Origin: an uncultured Selenomonadaceae bacterium
Lineage (GTDB): Bacteria > Bacillota > Negativicutes > Selenomonadales > Selenomonadaceae
NCBI GenBank assembly: GCA_905233325.1
Contig: CAJODU010000020.1
Span: forward strand, 1-14,822
Length of the DNA stretch: 14,822 nt
Reading direction: 5' to 3'
The position numbers and the translations under genes are program-made. The notes beneath the pieces were generated by a model. It was not told where the DNA came from. It did not search any database and worked only from the letters and a program-made list of their open reading frames with translations. Below, piece after piece: positions 5,816-12,901 of the stretch. How positions within the stretch are numbered: the stretch's first letter is position 1; each line of letters starts with the position of its first letter.

Positions 5816-7468
5816 ATGGCAAAATATATTTTCGTTACCGGCGGCGTGGTCTCTTCACTCGGTAAGGGCATAACTGCCGCCTCTTTGGGCAGACTTCTCA
5901 AAAGCCGAGGCATTAAAGTCACTATACAGAAATTCGATCCGTATATCAATATCGACCCGGGGACAATGAGTCCTTATCAGCATGGCGAGGTTTTCGTCAC
6001 TGATGACGGTGCGGAAACTGATCTGGATCTCGGTCACTATGAGCGATTCATAGACATCAACCTCACCAAAAATTCCAACACCACAACCGGCAAAGTCTAT
6101 TGGTCGGTGTTGAATAAGGAGCGCAAGGGTGATTATCTCGGCTCGACTGTGCAAGTCATTCCGCATATCACAAATGAGATCAAAGAGCGTGTCTATGCTG
6201 TTGGTGAGCACGATCAGGCTGATGTAGTTATAACTGAAGTCGGCGGTACTGTCGGCGATATTGAAAGTCTGCCTTTCCTTGAGGCGATTCGCCAAGTCAA
6301 GAAGGAAGTCGGCAAAAATAACGTCCTCTACATTCATGTAACCCTGTTACCTTACATTGCTGCTGCCGGTGAACTCAAAACCAAGCCCACCCAGCACAGT
6401 GTCAAGGAACTCAGAGCCATTGGTATCCAGCCTGATATTCTTGTCTGTCGGACGGAGCAGACTATACCAAGCGACATGAAGAAAAAGATTGCCTTATTCT
6501 GTGATGTGGACGAGTCCGCTGTCATTCAAAATCTTACTGCTAAATCCATTTACGAAGTGCCTTTGATGATGCAGGAAGAGGGACTTGATAAAATTGTACT
6601 CGACAAGCTCAACATGAATCTTTCACCGGCTAAAATGCAAGATTGGGAGAAAATGGTCTATAAAATCCACCACCCTGAACGCAAGGTCAAAATTGCTGTC
6701 GTCGGTAAGTATGTTGAGTTGCCGGACGCCTATATCTCCGTCACTGAGGCACTTCACCATGCAGGTATAGCTAATTCTGCCGCCGTCAAAATCCATTGGG
6801 TCAATGCTGAAAAAATTGAGGCTTCTGATGTTGATTTAGATGAAGTCTTCAGCGGCTGCAAGGGTATCCTTGTACCGGGCGGCTTCGGTGACAGGGGTAT
6901 TGAGGGGAAGATCAAGGCGATTAACTTTGCTCGTATTAATAAAATACCATTCTTTGGGTTGTGTCTTGGTATGCAGTGTGCGGTTATTGAGTTTGCCAGG
7001 AATGTCTGCAACTTCGCAGATGCTAACTCCACTGAGTTTAGTCCTGAGACTGAGCACCCTGTTATTGCGTTGATGGATTCGCAGATTTCCGTTACCGACA
7101 AGGGCGGCACCATGAGACTTGGAGCTTATCCCTGCAAGGTTGTCGGCGGGACTTCAACTTATGAGGCTTATTCCAATGTTGATGACAAACTCGCAAACAA
7201 TATTGAAATGAATGGAGATACTCTCGTAATTCATGAGCGTCACCGCCACCGCTTTGAATTTAATAACAAGTTCCGCGATATTTTCGGCAGCAATGGAATG
7301 GTTATTTCCGGCACTTTGCCTGACAATTCTTTAGTTGAAGTCGTTGAGCTTGCAAAAAATCTCCACCCTTGGTTTGTGGGCTGTCAGTTCCACCCTGAAT
7401 TAAAGTCTCGTCCGAATCACCCTCACCCGCTTTTTAGGGATTTTGTCAGTGCCGCACTGAATATTTGA
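5816..7468 (+). CDS. pyrG: CTP synthase
   Basis: A 550-residue enzyme that makes CTP from UTP, ATP and glutamine, the last step of pyrimidine nucleotide synthesis. The N-terminal amidoligase domain (1 to about 265) starts with the hallmark MAKYIFVTGGVVSSLGKG P-loop and contains KFDPYINIDPGTMSP and the TEVGGTVGDIES motif. The C-terminal class I glutamine amidotransferase domain (about 295-550) has nucleophile C383 in FFGLCLGMQ and the partners H526 and E528 in CQFHPELKSRP. All key residues are present. Start: ATG 5816 is preceded by GGAGG (5806-5810) and matches the family start; an upstream TTG at 5795 would add seven unlikely residues. Only 26 bases separate it from rpoE, leaving no room for the long attenuator leader that controls pyrG in Bacillus. 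Confidence 0.98.
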   Translation: MAKYIFVTGGVVSSLGKGITAASLGRLLKSRGIKVTIQKFDPYINIDPGTMSPYQHGEVFVTDDGAETDLDLGHYERFIDINLTKNSNTTTGKVYWSVLNKERKGDYLGSTVQVIPHITNEIKERVYAVGEHDQADVVITEVGGTVGDIESLPFLEAIRQVKKEVGKNNVLYIHVTLLPYIAAAGELKTKPTQHSVKELRAIGIQPDILVCRTEQTIPSDMKKKIALFCDVDESAVIQNLTAKSIYEVPLMMQEEGLDKIVLDKLNMNLSPAKMQDWEKMVYKIHHPERKVKIAVVGKYVELPDAYISVTEALHHAGIANSAAVKIHWVNAEKIEASDVDLDEVFSGCKGILVPGGFGDRGIEGKIKAINFARINKIPFFGLCLGMQCAVIEFARNVCNFADANSTEFSPETEHPVIALMDSQISVTDKGGTMRLGAYPCKVVGGTSTYEAYSNVDDKLANNIEMNGDTLVIHERHRHRFEFNNKFRDIFGSNGMVISGTLPDNSLVEVVELAKNLHPWFVGCQFHPELKSRPNHPHPLFRDFVSAALNI

Positions 7469-7517
7469 ATTGTGAATTTTCCTGATAACTGAATGTCGAA
7501 GGAGATGGTAAATCTCT

Positions 7518-8567
7518 ATGTCAAGTCGTATAAAATACGGTATCATTGCAGGAGTAACTGTCGCTGTTTCCATAATTTTTGTGATGATTAACTGTTTTTT
7601 AAATTCGCGTACAGATTCTCCTGAATATACTATTAAAATTCTTCGCGAATCAATTCATGATCATGATAAAGTCAAATTTAACAGTGTGGTGGACGTTGAC
7701 AGGCTTGTAAGCACTTCCTTTGACAGTTTCGTTGAAGGAATGATTGACGATGATCATTCCATGTCGGAAGAACTCAAAGATCATATTGTGCAAATTACAC
7801 AAATGCTCAAGTTACCCATGACTGAAGGTTTGAAAATCGCGATTGCCAATTATGTGGAATATGGCAGCTTTGAATACATCAATGACGGAAATTCAAAAAA
7901 TACTCAAGACCCCAATTTGATGGCAGCTTCAGAGATTTTAGAGCGCACCGGCCTCAATAGAATAAACTTTCGCAGCATAGACAGCATTAAAATGCTCAAA
8001 GACAGCGACAGACAGGCTGTTGTCACCGTTAAAGCCTATCAGTCGGAGATCGCCGAAGAATTTACTTTTGAATTTATGCTCGAAAAGAATAGCAATGACA
8101 TGTGGCGTGTTGTGAGTATACGGAATTTCAGCAACTTCGTTAAACTCGTCAATAAAATGCGTCGTGAGCAGCTTGACAAATATTTAGATGAAACTGATTC
8201 TATCATCACTAAACATGACAGAACTATCCGCGAGGCCGAAAAGAAATACAGCAGTATTCTCTCAAGCGGCAGTCTCGGTAAAGATGAAACGCGTGAAAGT
8301 CTGAAAAAGCTGATGAATGATGTCATCAAGAAGGACTGGGAAACTCGCAAGCAAGAATTATTCAATGTGGATGTACCGAAGGCGGCTGAGCCTCTTCAAA
8401 ATATCCGAATAAAAATTTGCGATCTGTCAAGAGAGAGTGCCGAACTCTATGCAAAGTGGATGAGTGACAAAAAAGCCGCTACAGTCAAAGAGGCGGACGA
8501 AAAGCGCAAACAGGTGCAAATTTTGTTGTCCGAAGAAAAAATATTAGTATCACGAATGTCAAAGTGA
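7518..8567 (+). CDS. Membrane-anchored DUF2939-like protein, function unknown
   Basis: A 349-residue protein with one N-terminal membrane segment (about 7-28) and a large domain that should face the outside of the cytoplasmic membrane. Residues 33-75 (SPEYTIKILRESIHDHDKVKFNSVVDVDRLV) match the pattern of DUF2939: a run after 'SPxYxI', a helix, then 'xxVDxxxL'. Residues about 160-205 (RQAVVTVKAY, then WRVVSIRNFSNFVKLV) look like an NTF2-like strand-rich part. Residues about 210-349 are highly charged and helical, probably coiled coil. No catalytic motif is recognised. An AAGGAGATGG ribosome binding site (7499-7508) supports ATG 7518. It lies 49 bases after pyrG and 94 before the Asp23 gene. 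Given the neighbouring envelope genes a role in the envelope is possible, but this is inference. Confidence 0.8.
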   Translation: MSSRIKYGIIAGVTVAVSIIFVMINCFLNSRTDSPEYTIKILRESIHDHDKVKFNSVVDVDRLVSTSFDSFVEGMIDDDHSMSEELKDHIVQITQMLKLPMTEGLKIAIANYVEYGSFEYINDGNSKNTQDPNLMAASEILERTGLNRINFRSIDSIKMLKDSDRQAVVTVKAYQSEIAEEFTFEFMLEKNSNDMWRVVSIRNFSNFVKLVNKMRREQLDKYLDETDSIITKHDRTIREAEKKYSSILSSGSLGKDETRESLKKLMNDVIKKDWETRKQELFNVDVPKAAEPLQNIRIKICDLSRESAELYAKWMSDKKAATVKEADEKRKQVQILLSEEKILVSRMSK

Positions 8568-8588
8568 AGAATAAATTTCACCGATAAG

Positions 8589-8604
8589 CAGGAAAATTTT
8601 TCTG
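8589..8604. repeat. Short palindrome upstream of the Asp23/Gls24 gene
   Basis: CAGGAAAATTTTTCTG is a 16-base near-perfect palindrome, off by one G/T pair, in the 94-base gap before the Asp23-type gene. It may be an operator. No convincing sigma-A promoter was found in this gap. Confidence 0.25.
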
Positions 8605-8661
8605 TATATCGAATAATAGCAGTAAAGTGAATAAACTTTTTTGTAAGAGGAGGATTTTAAA

Positions 8662-9066
8662 ATGGAATTCGAGAATGAGAGCTTGAAAAGTGATTCCGCA
8701 CTCGGTACTATTCGCATTGCTGATGAGGTAGTGAGCATCATTGCCGGCTTGGCTGCAACGGAGATTGAAGGTATTGCCGGAATGAGCGGCGGACTTGTCG
8801 GCGGTATTGCCGAAATGCTCGGTCGCAAGAATTTCAGCAAGGGCGTTAAAGTTGAGGTCGGCGAGCGTGAAGCTGCCATTGATCTCTACATTATCGTCAA
8901 ATATGGCACTCGTATTCCTGATGTTGCTTTGGCAGCTCAAGAAAACATTAAACGTGCTATTGAGACTATGACAGGTCTTTCGGTTGTTGAAGTCAATGTC
9001 CACGTTCAAGGAGTGAACTTCCCTGAGGAAGAAGAAAAAATCGAAGACGTTAGCAGGGTACATTAA
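8662..9066 (+). CDS. Asp23/Gls24 family envelope stress protein
   Basis: A 134-residue member of the Asp23/Gls24 family. Recognisable parts are GTIRIADEVVSIIAGLAATEIEGIAGMSGG (15-44), the central VEVGEREAAIDLYIIVKYG, and IKRAIETMTGLSVVEVNVHVQGV near the end, all in family order and at family length. In Staphylococcus, Asp23 lies beneath the membrane and is held there by AmaP; loss induces cell-wall stress genes. The charged tail (EEEEKIEDVSRVH) is ordinary. AGAGGAGG eight bases before ATG 8662 is a strong ribosome binding site, consistent with the high abundance usual for this family. An AmaP gene follows after 28 bases, so anchoring by its neighbour is expected. It has no signal peptide or membrane segment of its own. 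Confidence 0.95.
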   Translation: MEFENESLKSDSALGTIRIADEVVSIIAGLAATEIEGIAGMSGGLVGGIAEMLGRKNFSKGVKVEVGEREAAIDLYIIVKYGTRIPDVALAAQENIKRAIETMTGLSVVEVNVHVQGVNFPEEEEKIEDVSRVH

Positions 9067-9094
9067 TGATTAGACAGGAGAAGGGGGAAAAGTT

Positions 9095-9652
9095 ATGGGC
9101 ATTGTAAGTCGCTTTTTTCTGCTTCTCTATGTCCTGGTTGTTGGTTCCTCAGTTGTCGCCTTTGCCGGTGTTTGCTTGAGAATAATACCTAAGAAAGTCT
9201 GGCAAACTTATTTGAATTATATAATTATGCAGCCGGAAACAAAAATAGTATTAGGTGTAATGTTTATTTTCAGCTTGTATTTTCTGGCTTTCAGCTTTAA
9301 AAAGCAAGAGCAAGTGGCAGCCGGCGAAATAATGTTAAAAGCAGGAGAACCCGGAGAAGTTAAGGTTACGGTCGACGCGATAAAGAGAGTTATAGAACGT
9401 GCTGCGTTTTCAGTAAACGGTGTTCGAGATGTTAATATAACACTTCTGAAGAAAAAAGGCGAAGTGCCGATAGCTGTGCGTCTGGTAATTATTCTGGGGC
9501 AGGGTCATTCTGCACCCGGCGTTAGTGAATCCGTAGTCAATGCTGTAGATAAAGCGATTTTTACTGCTCTGCAGATAGGCGGAGTTCCTGTTGATATCAA
9601 AGTAAAAGACATCACAAATGCGGTGGTGGAAAGAAAGAAGCGTGTAGTTTAA
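9095..9652 (+). CDS. amaP: Asp23 membrane anchor AmaP
   Basis: A 185-residue protein with two N-terminal membrane helices (about 5-27 and 50-68) joined by a short loop, followed by a cytoplasmic domain of about 110 residues that itself resembles Asp23 (VTVDAIKRVIERAAFSVNGVRDVN, later ALQIGGVPVDIKVKDI). That is the architecture of AmaP, the alkaline shock response membrane anchor that recruits Asp23. The C-terminus ends in a basic patch (ERKKRVV). The start ATG 9095 follows a purine-rich AGGAGAAGGGGG site. The gene lies between Asp23 and a DUF2273 gene, the usual order of this set, and is almost certainly co-transcribed with both. Confidence 0.93.
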   Translation: MGIVSRFFLLLYVLVVGSSVVAFAGVCLRIIPKKVWQTYLNYIIMQPETKIVLGVMFIFSLYFLAFSFKKQEQVAAGEIMLKAGEPGEVKVTVDAIKRVIERAAFSVNGVRDVNITLLKKKGEVPIAVRLVIILGQGHSAPGVSESVVNAVDKAIFTALQIGGVPVDIKVKDITNAVVERKKRVV

Positions 9653-9664
9653 GGCGGTGTTACT

Positions 9665-9916
9665 ATGTGGAAAGACTTAAAATCATATGCAGCGAATTTC
9701 TTTAAAACGCATCGCACAAGAAAAATCGGTTTTGTCATCGGTCTTCTTTTGGGTATCTGTATTTTACTTTTTGGACTTTTTAATACATTCTTTATATTTC
9801 TTTGCGGATTCATCGGTCTTTACATCGGCTCACAATTTGACAGCAGTGATGAATTGATCGACGAAACTTTGCGTAAACTCAACAAAATTTTACCTGACAG
9901 ATTTCAACGCTGGTGA
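9665..9916 (+). CDS. Small DUF2273 membrane protein of the Asp23-AmaP set
   Basis: An 83-residue protein with two close membrane helices (about 21-39 and 41-57), a basic N-terminus (KTHRTRK) and an amphipathic C-terminal helix (DELIDETLRKLNKILPDRFQRW). Length, topology and position after AmaP fit DUF2273, a small membrane protein regularly found with Asp23 and AmaP; its activity is not known. It could form part of the anchor complex, which is inference from co-occurrence. A GGCGGTG ribosome binding site precedes ATG 9665, which starts 12 bases after the AmaP stop. nusB follows after 20 bases. Confidence 0.9.
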   Translation: MWKDLKSYAANFFKTHRTRKIGFVIGLLLGICILLFGLFNTFFIFLCGFIGLYIGSQFDSSDELIDETLRKLNKILPDRFQRW

Positions 9917-9936
9917 CATAGGAGCTGGAAAATTAA

Positions 9937-10359
9937 ATGAGTCGTTCTCTTGCAAGAGAAATAGCTTTTAAAGCACTTTTTCAATTAGAATTTAATGATG
10001 GTGATGATGAGGATAGAGAGTCCTGCGAGGATCGCGCCATAGATACAGTTATAGAAAGCGGTAAAAAACTCAGACAATCTGAATGTCTTTATGTCAGACA
10101 GGTTGTCAAGGAAACCAGAGCAAGGCTGAAAGAGATCGACGAAATTATTTCTGCTCATCTGAAAGAAAGCTGGACTATTCAGCGATTGGCGACAGTCGAT
10201 AGAAATGTATTGAGACTTTCTATATATGAAATAAAATTCGCCGAAAAGGTAGTTCCGAAGGGAATTATCATAAATGACGCAGTGGAGATAGCTAAAAAAT
10301 ACGGCACAGATACTTCCGGACGTTTTGTAAACGGAATCCTAGCTGCAATCGCAAATTAA
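9937..10359 (+). CDS. nusB: Transcription antitermination factor NusB
   Basis: A 140-residue all-helical RNA-binding protein. NusB binds boxA RNA with NusE (ribosomal protein S10) and supports antitermination on rRNA operons. The conserved start SRSLAREIAFKALFQLEF, the central WTIQRLATVDRNVLRLSIYEI, and the end VPKGIIINDAVEIAKKYGTDTSGRFVNGILAAI are all present, and the length is typical. The acidic insert after residue 20 (NDGDDEDRES) is a little more charged than usual. A TAGGAG site precedes ATG 9937. It is the last gene of the Asp23-AmaP-DUF2273 transcript and is followed by a clear intrinsic terminator. Confidence 0.97.
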   Translation: MSRSLAREIAFKALFQLEFNDGDDEDRESCEDRAIDTVIESGKKLRQSECLYVRQVVKETRARLKEIDEIISAHLKESWTIQRLATVDRNVLRLSIYEIKFAEKVVPKGIIINDAVEIAKKYGTDTSGRFVNGILAAIAN

Positions 10360-10368
10360 AATTTATCC

Positions 10369-10397
10369 GCCGGACAGACAGTCCGGTTTTCTTCTGT
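10369..10397 (+). terminator. Intrinsic terminator after nusB
   Basis: CCGGAC (10370-10375), loop AGACA, GTCCGG (10381-10386), then TTTTCTTCTGTTT. The GC-rich stem, the short loop and the T-rich run, 10 bases after the nusB stop, are those of a rho-independent terminator. It separates the Asp23-nusB group from the ispA group. Confidence 0.85.
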
Positions 10398-10429
10398 TTG
10401 AAAGTTAATTGATAGCGGAGATGATATTG

Positions 10430-11308
10430 ATGTTCAATGAGTTGTGGAAAAAAAGAATACGTCTGATTGAAGATGAAATATTATTGGAACTCAATAAAAC
10501 CGAAACGATAGATCAAACTTTGATGGACGCAATGAAATATAGTCTTATGTCCGGCGGCAAGAGAGTCCGTCCGATACTTTTGATGGCGGCGGCTGATGCA
10601 GTCAATGGGAGCGGCAGCAAATTTTTAACAACTGCAAGTGCAATCGAAATGATACATACTTACTCATTGATTCATGACGATCTGCCGGCAATGGATAACG
10701 ACGACTACAGGCGCGGCAAGCTGACCAATCACAAAGTATACGGTGAGGCAATGGCGATACTTGCCGGTGATGCTCTGCTTACACTTGCTTTTGAAGTTAT
10801 GTTGAGACAGCGTGGTGTAAATCATGCGTCAATTTTATTTGTGATTGATGAAATCAGCAAGGCGATCGGTACTGCCGGAATGGTTGGCGGGCAAGCAATA
10901 GATATACTCTCCGAAGGCAAAAAACTCGATCTTGAAACTCTCAGAAAAATGCATATAGGCAAGACGGGAGCTCTTTTCAGAGCAGCGGTTAAATCCGGTG
11001 CAATCCTCGCCGGTGCCTCAAGCAAGCAAATTGAGGCTCTTGGAAAATATGCCGATAGTTTCGGACTTGTATTTCAAATTACTGATGATATTCTGGACGT
11101 TGTCGGCGATGAGAAGACTTTTGGCAAGCCGATTGGCAGCGACGAACGCAATCATAAATCAACCTATGTCACTTTGACTTCACTTGATGAAGCTAAAAGG
11201 CTTGCAAATGAGGCTAAAGATGAGGCTATTGAAAATTTATCAATATTCGGTGCAGAAGCGGACTTTTTAAGGGAACTTGTGCAATTTTTACTGGTTAGGA
11301 AAATCTAA
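10430..11308 (+). CDS. ispA: Farnesyl diphosphate synthase (IspA-type polyprenyl synthase)
   Basis: A 292-residue all-helical prenyltransferase that condenses DMAPP and two IPP to C15 farnesyl diphosphate, the precursor of undecaprenyl phosphate and quinones. Visible landmarks are SGGKRVRP (41-48), the first aspartate-rich motif DDLPAMDNDD (83-92) with its two-residue PA insert and tyrosine five residues before it, as in bacterial type II FPP synthases, GGQAIDI, and the second aspartate motif DDILD (219-223). The C-terminal FLRELVQFLLVRKI is complete. Start: ATG 10430 has GGAG (10417-10420) nine bases upstream; an in-frame TTG at 10409 lies before that site and is rejected. Exonuclease VII genes (xseA, xseB) commonly sit between nusB and ispA, and dxs often follows; neither is seen here. 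The GGDEF gene starts 12 bases later. Confidence 0.95.
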   Translation: MFNELWKKRIRLIEDEILLELNKTETIDQTLMDAMKYSLMSGGKRVRPILLMAAADAVNGSGSKFLTTASAIEMIHTYSLIHDDLPAMDNDDYRRGKLTNHKVYGEAMAILAGDALLTLAFEVMLRQRGVNHASILFVIDEISKAIGTAGMVGGQAIDILSEGKKLDLETLRKMHIGKTGALFRAAVKSGAILAGASSKQIEALGKYADSFGLVFQITDDILDVVGDEKTFGKPIGSDERNHKSTYVTLTSLDEAKRLANEAKDEAIENLSIFGAEADFLRELVQFLLVRKI

Positions 11309-11320
11309 AAGGTAATACTC

Positions 11321-12880
11321 ATGGAAAAAAAGACAGATAGTTTGTTGTTTAGATTTGCAATTATTTTTATGACCTTCTCTTTAGTTACGTTGTTGATGAG
11401 CGGTTTCAACATCTACTATAACCAAACAAGTGCCTATAAAAAGCAATGTGAAGAAAACCTTCAACGCATCGCTGACTACCTCAAAGAATTGATGTTGGCA
11501 GATGGAGAAAATTTCGCGGATTTTCAAAATTACTTCATTTTGCATTATGATGAAGTTTTGGTGCGATATGATTTCAAAGATGATTATCAGTCGGAGCAGA
11601 AGAAGTTTGAATCACTATTTGCGACTAAATATCCGGGTAAAACTTTAGGCGTTGACATAAAATTCACTGAACTCAGTGATGATGTCAAAAAAGCATATGC
11701 TGCTTACAGGTTTGAATATTGGCTCAATGTTTTTGAAAAGGCTCGTGACAGTTTCGGTATAAAATATGCTTACTATCTTGTTCCTACCAAAGAAGATTGG
11801 CACATGTACTGGGTGATCGACACTGTTCGTGAAGAAAAAACGGTAGACGGTATTAAATATATCGCTCCTTGTACAGATGTCTTTGAAGTGCCGGAAGACC
11901 ATGAGAAGATGTGGGAAGCCTGGAATACCGGCGAGATTCCCGAAGGCTATGATACTTATGATAACGAATTTGGCAAGACCTACGCTTATTATATGCCGCT
12001 GATTATCAATGGTAAAAAACTGGGTGTCATTGGCACGGAAGTTGAGATTGATGCTGTCAATCGGGAGATATTCAACCGCACTTTGAATCAAAGTATTGGT
12101 ATGGCTGCAATATTGTTCGTTTGTGTGGCTGCTCTGCTCTGGTTCATCAATGATCGCTACATCTCAAAGTTGGCACATCTCCAGCTGAGTGTCAGAGAGT
12201 ATTCACAAATTAAAGACCCGACCATCGCCGGCATTATAGAAAATGAAGCTGTAGGGCATGATGAGATCTCCGCCCTTGCACAACAGATAGCTGCTATGAT
12301 TCTTGAACTTGAAAACTATATGACAAATCTGTTGAAGACTGCAAGGGAACTTTCAACGACAAAGAAATATGCTGATACTCTGCATGAATTGGCTCACAAG
12401 GACGCTTTAACGGGTATTCGCAATAAAACCGCTTACGACGCAGAAGTTCGCCGCATTGAATGGGAGATGTCCGACGGTTACACTAAATTCGGCGTCGCTA
12501 TGATAGACTTAAACTTCCTCAAGCGCATTAATGATACATTTGGTCACGAGCAAGGCAATGTGGCCATTAGGAAACTCTGTCGAATTGTCTGCAAAATATT
12601 TCAAAATTCTCTGGTGTTTCGTATCGGCGGTGATGAGTTTGTCGTCATTATCGAAAATGATGATTATGATAATATTGATACTCTCGTTAAGAAATTTAAC
12701 ACTAAACTTGAAAAGATCAGCAAAAATGATTCGTTGAAACAATGGGAGAAAGTCTCCGCCTCAATAGGCGTTGCACTCTATGATTCAGAGCTGGACAGCA
12801 GCTTTGATAATGTCTTCAAACGTGCTGACAAGTTAATGTATAAACATAAAAAAGAAATGAAGGCAATGCGTGTTGACTAA
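11321..12880 (+). CDS. Membrane sensor diguanylate cyclase (GGDEF)
   Basis: A 519-residue protein likely to make the second messenger cyclic di-GMP from two GTP. Order: membrane helix (about 9-31), an extracytoplasmic sensor region of about 225 residues, second membrane helix (about 258-277), a HAMP-like linker (278-335), a short helical connector, and the GGDEF domain (361-519). That domain opens with DALTGIRNK and has an intact active-site GGDEF at 436-440 after FRIG. The product-inhibition site RxxD is absent, since the aligned positions hold F and S (FQNSLV). The sensor region is rich in aromatic residues (YAYYLVPTKEDWHMYWVID; YAYYMPLIINGKKLGVIG) and looks like a dCACHE-type fold; ligand unknown. 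It lies 12 bases after ispA, with AAAGGT as a modest ribosome binding site, and 21 bases before the MutS-like gene. Confidence 0.92.
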   Translation: MEKKTDSLLFRFAIIFMTFSLVTLLMSGFNIYYNQTSAYKKQCEENLQRIADYLKELMLADGENFADFQNYFILHYDEVLVRYDFKDDYQSEQKKFESLFATKYPGKTLGVDIKFTELSDDVKKAYAAYRFEYWLNVFEKARDSFGIKYAYYLVPTKEDWHMYWVIDTVREEKTVDGIKYIAPCTDVFEVPEDHEKMWEAWNTGEIPEGYDTYDNEFGKTYAYYMPLIINGKKLGVIGTEVEIDAVNREIFNRTLNQSIGMAAILFVCVAALLWFINDRYISKLAHLQLSVREYSQIKDPTIAGIIENEAVGHDEISALAQQIAAMILELENYMTNLLKTARELSTTKKYADTLHELAHKDALTGIRNKTAYDAEVRRIEWEMSDGYTKFGVAMIDLNFLKRINDTFGHEQGNVAIRKLCRIVCKIFQNSLVFRIGGDEFVVIIENDDYDNIDTLVKKFNTKLEKISKNDSLKQWEKVSASIGVALYDSELDSSFDNVFKRADKLMYKHKKEMKAMRVD

Positions 12881-12901
12881 TGAGATATTGGAGTTATTAT
12901 A

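Noticed and set aside
5855..6337. Open frame of 160 codons on the minus strand inside pyrG
   Set aside because: It lies fully antisense to the conserved CTP synthase domain and shows no protein-family features.
8568..8661. Sigma-A promoter before the Asp23 gene
   Set aside because: Several AT-rich -10-like boxes exist, but none has an acceptable -35 box at 16-18 bases.
8578..9063. Open frame of 161 codons on the minus strand over the Asp23 gene
   Set aside because: The plus-strand Asp23/Gls24 protein is well supported, and the opposite frame looks like a codon-use shadow.
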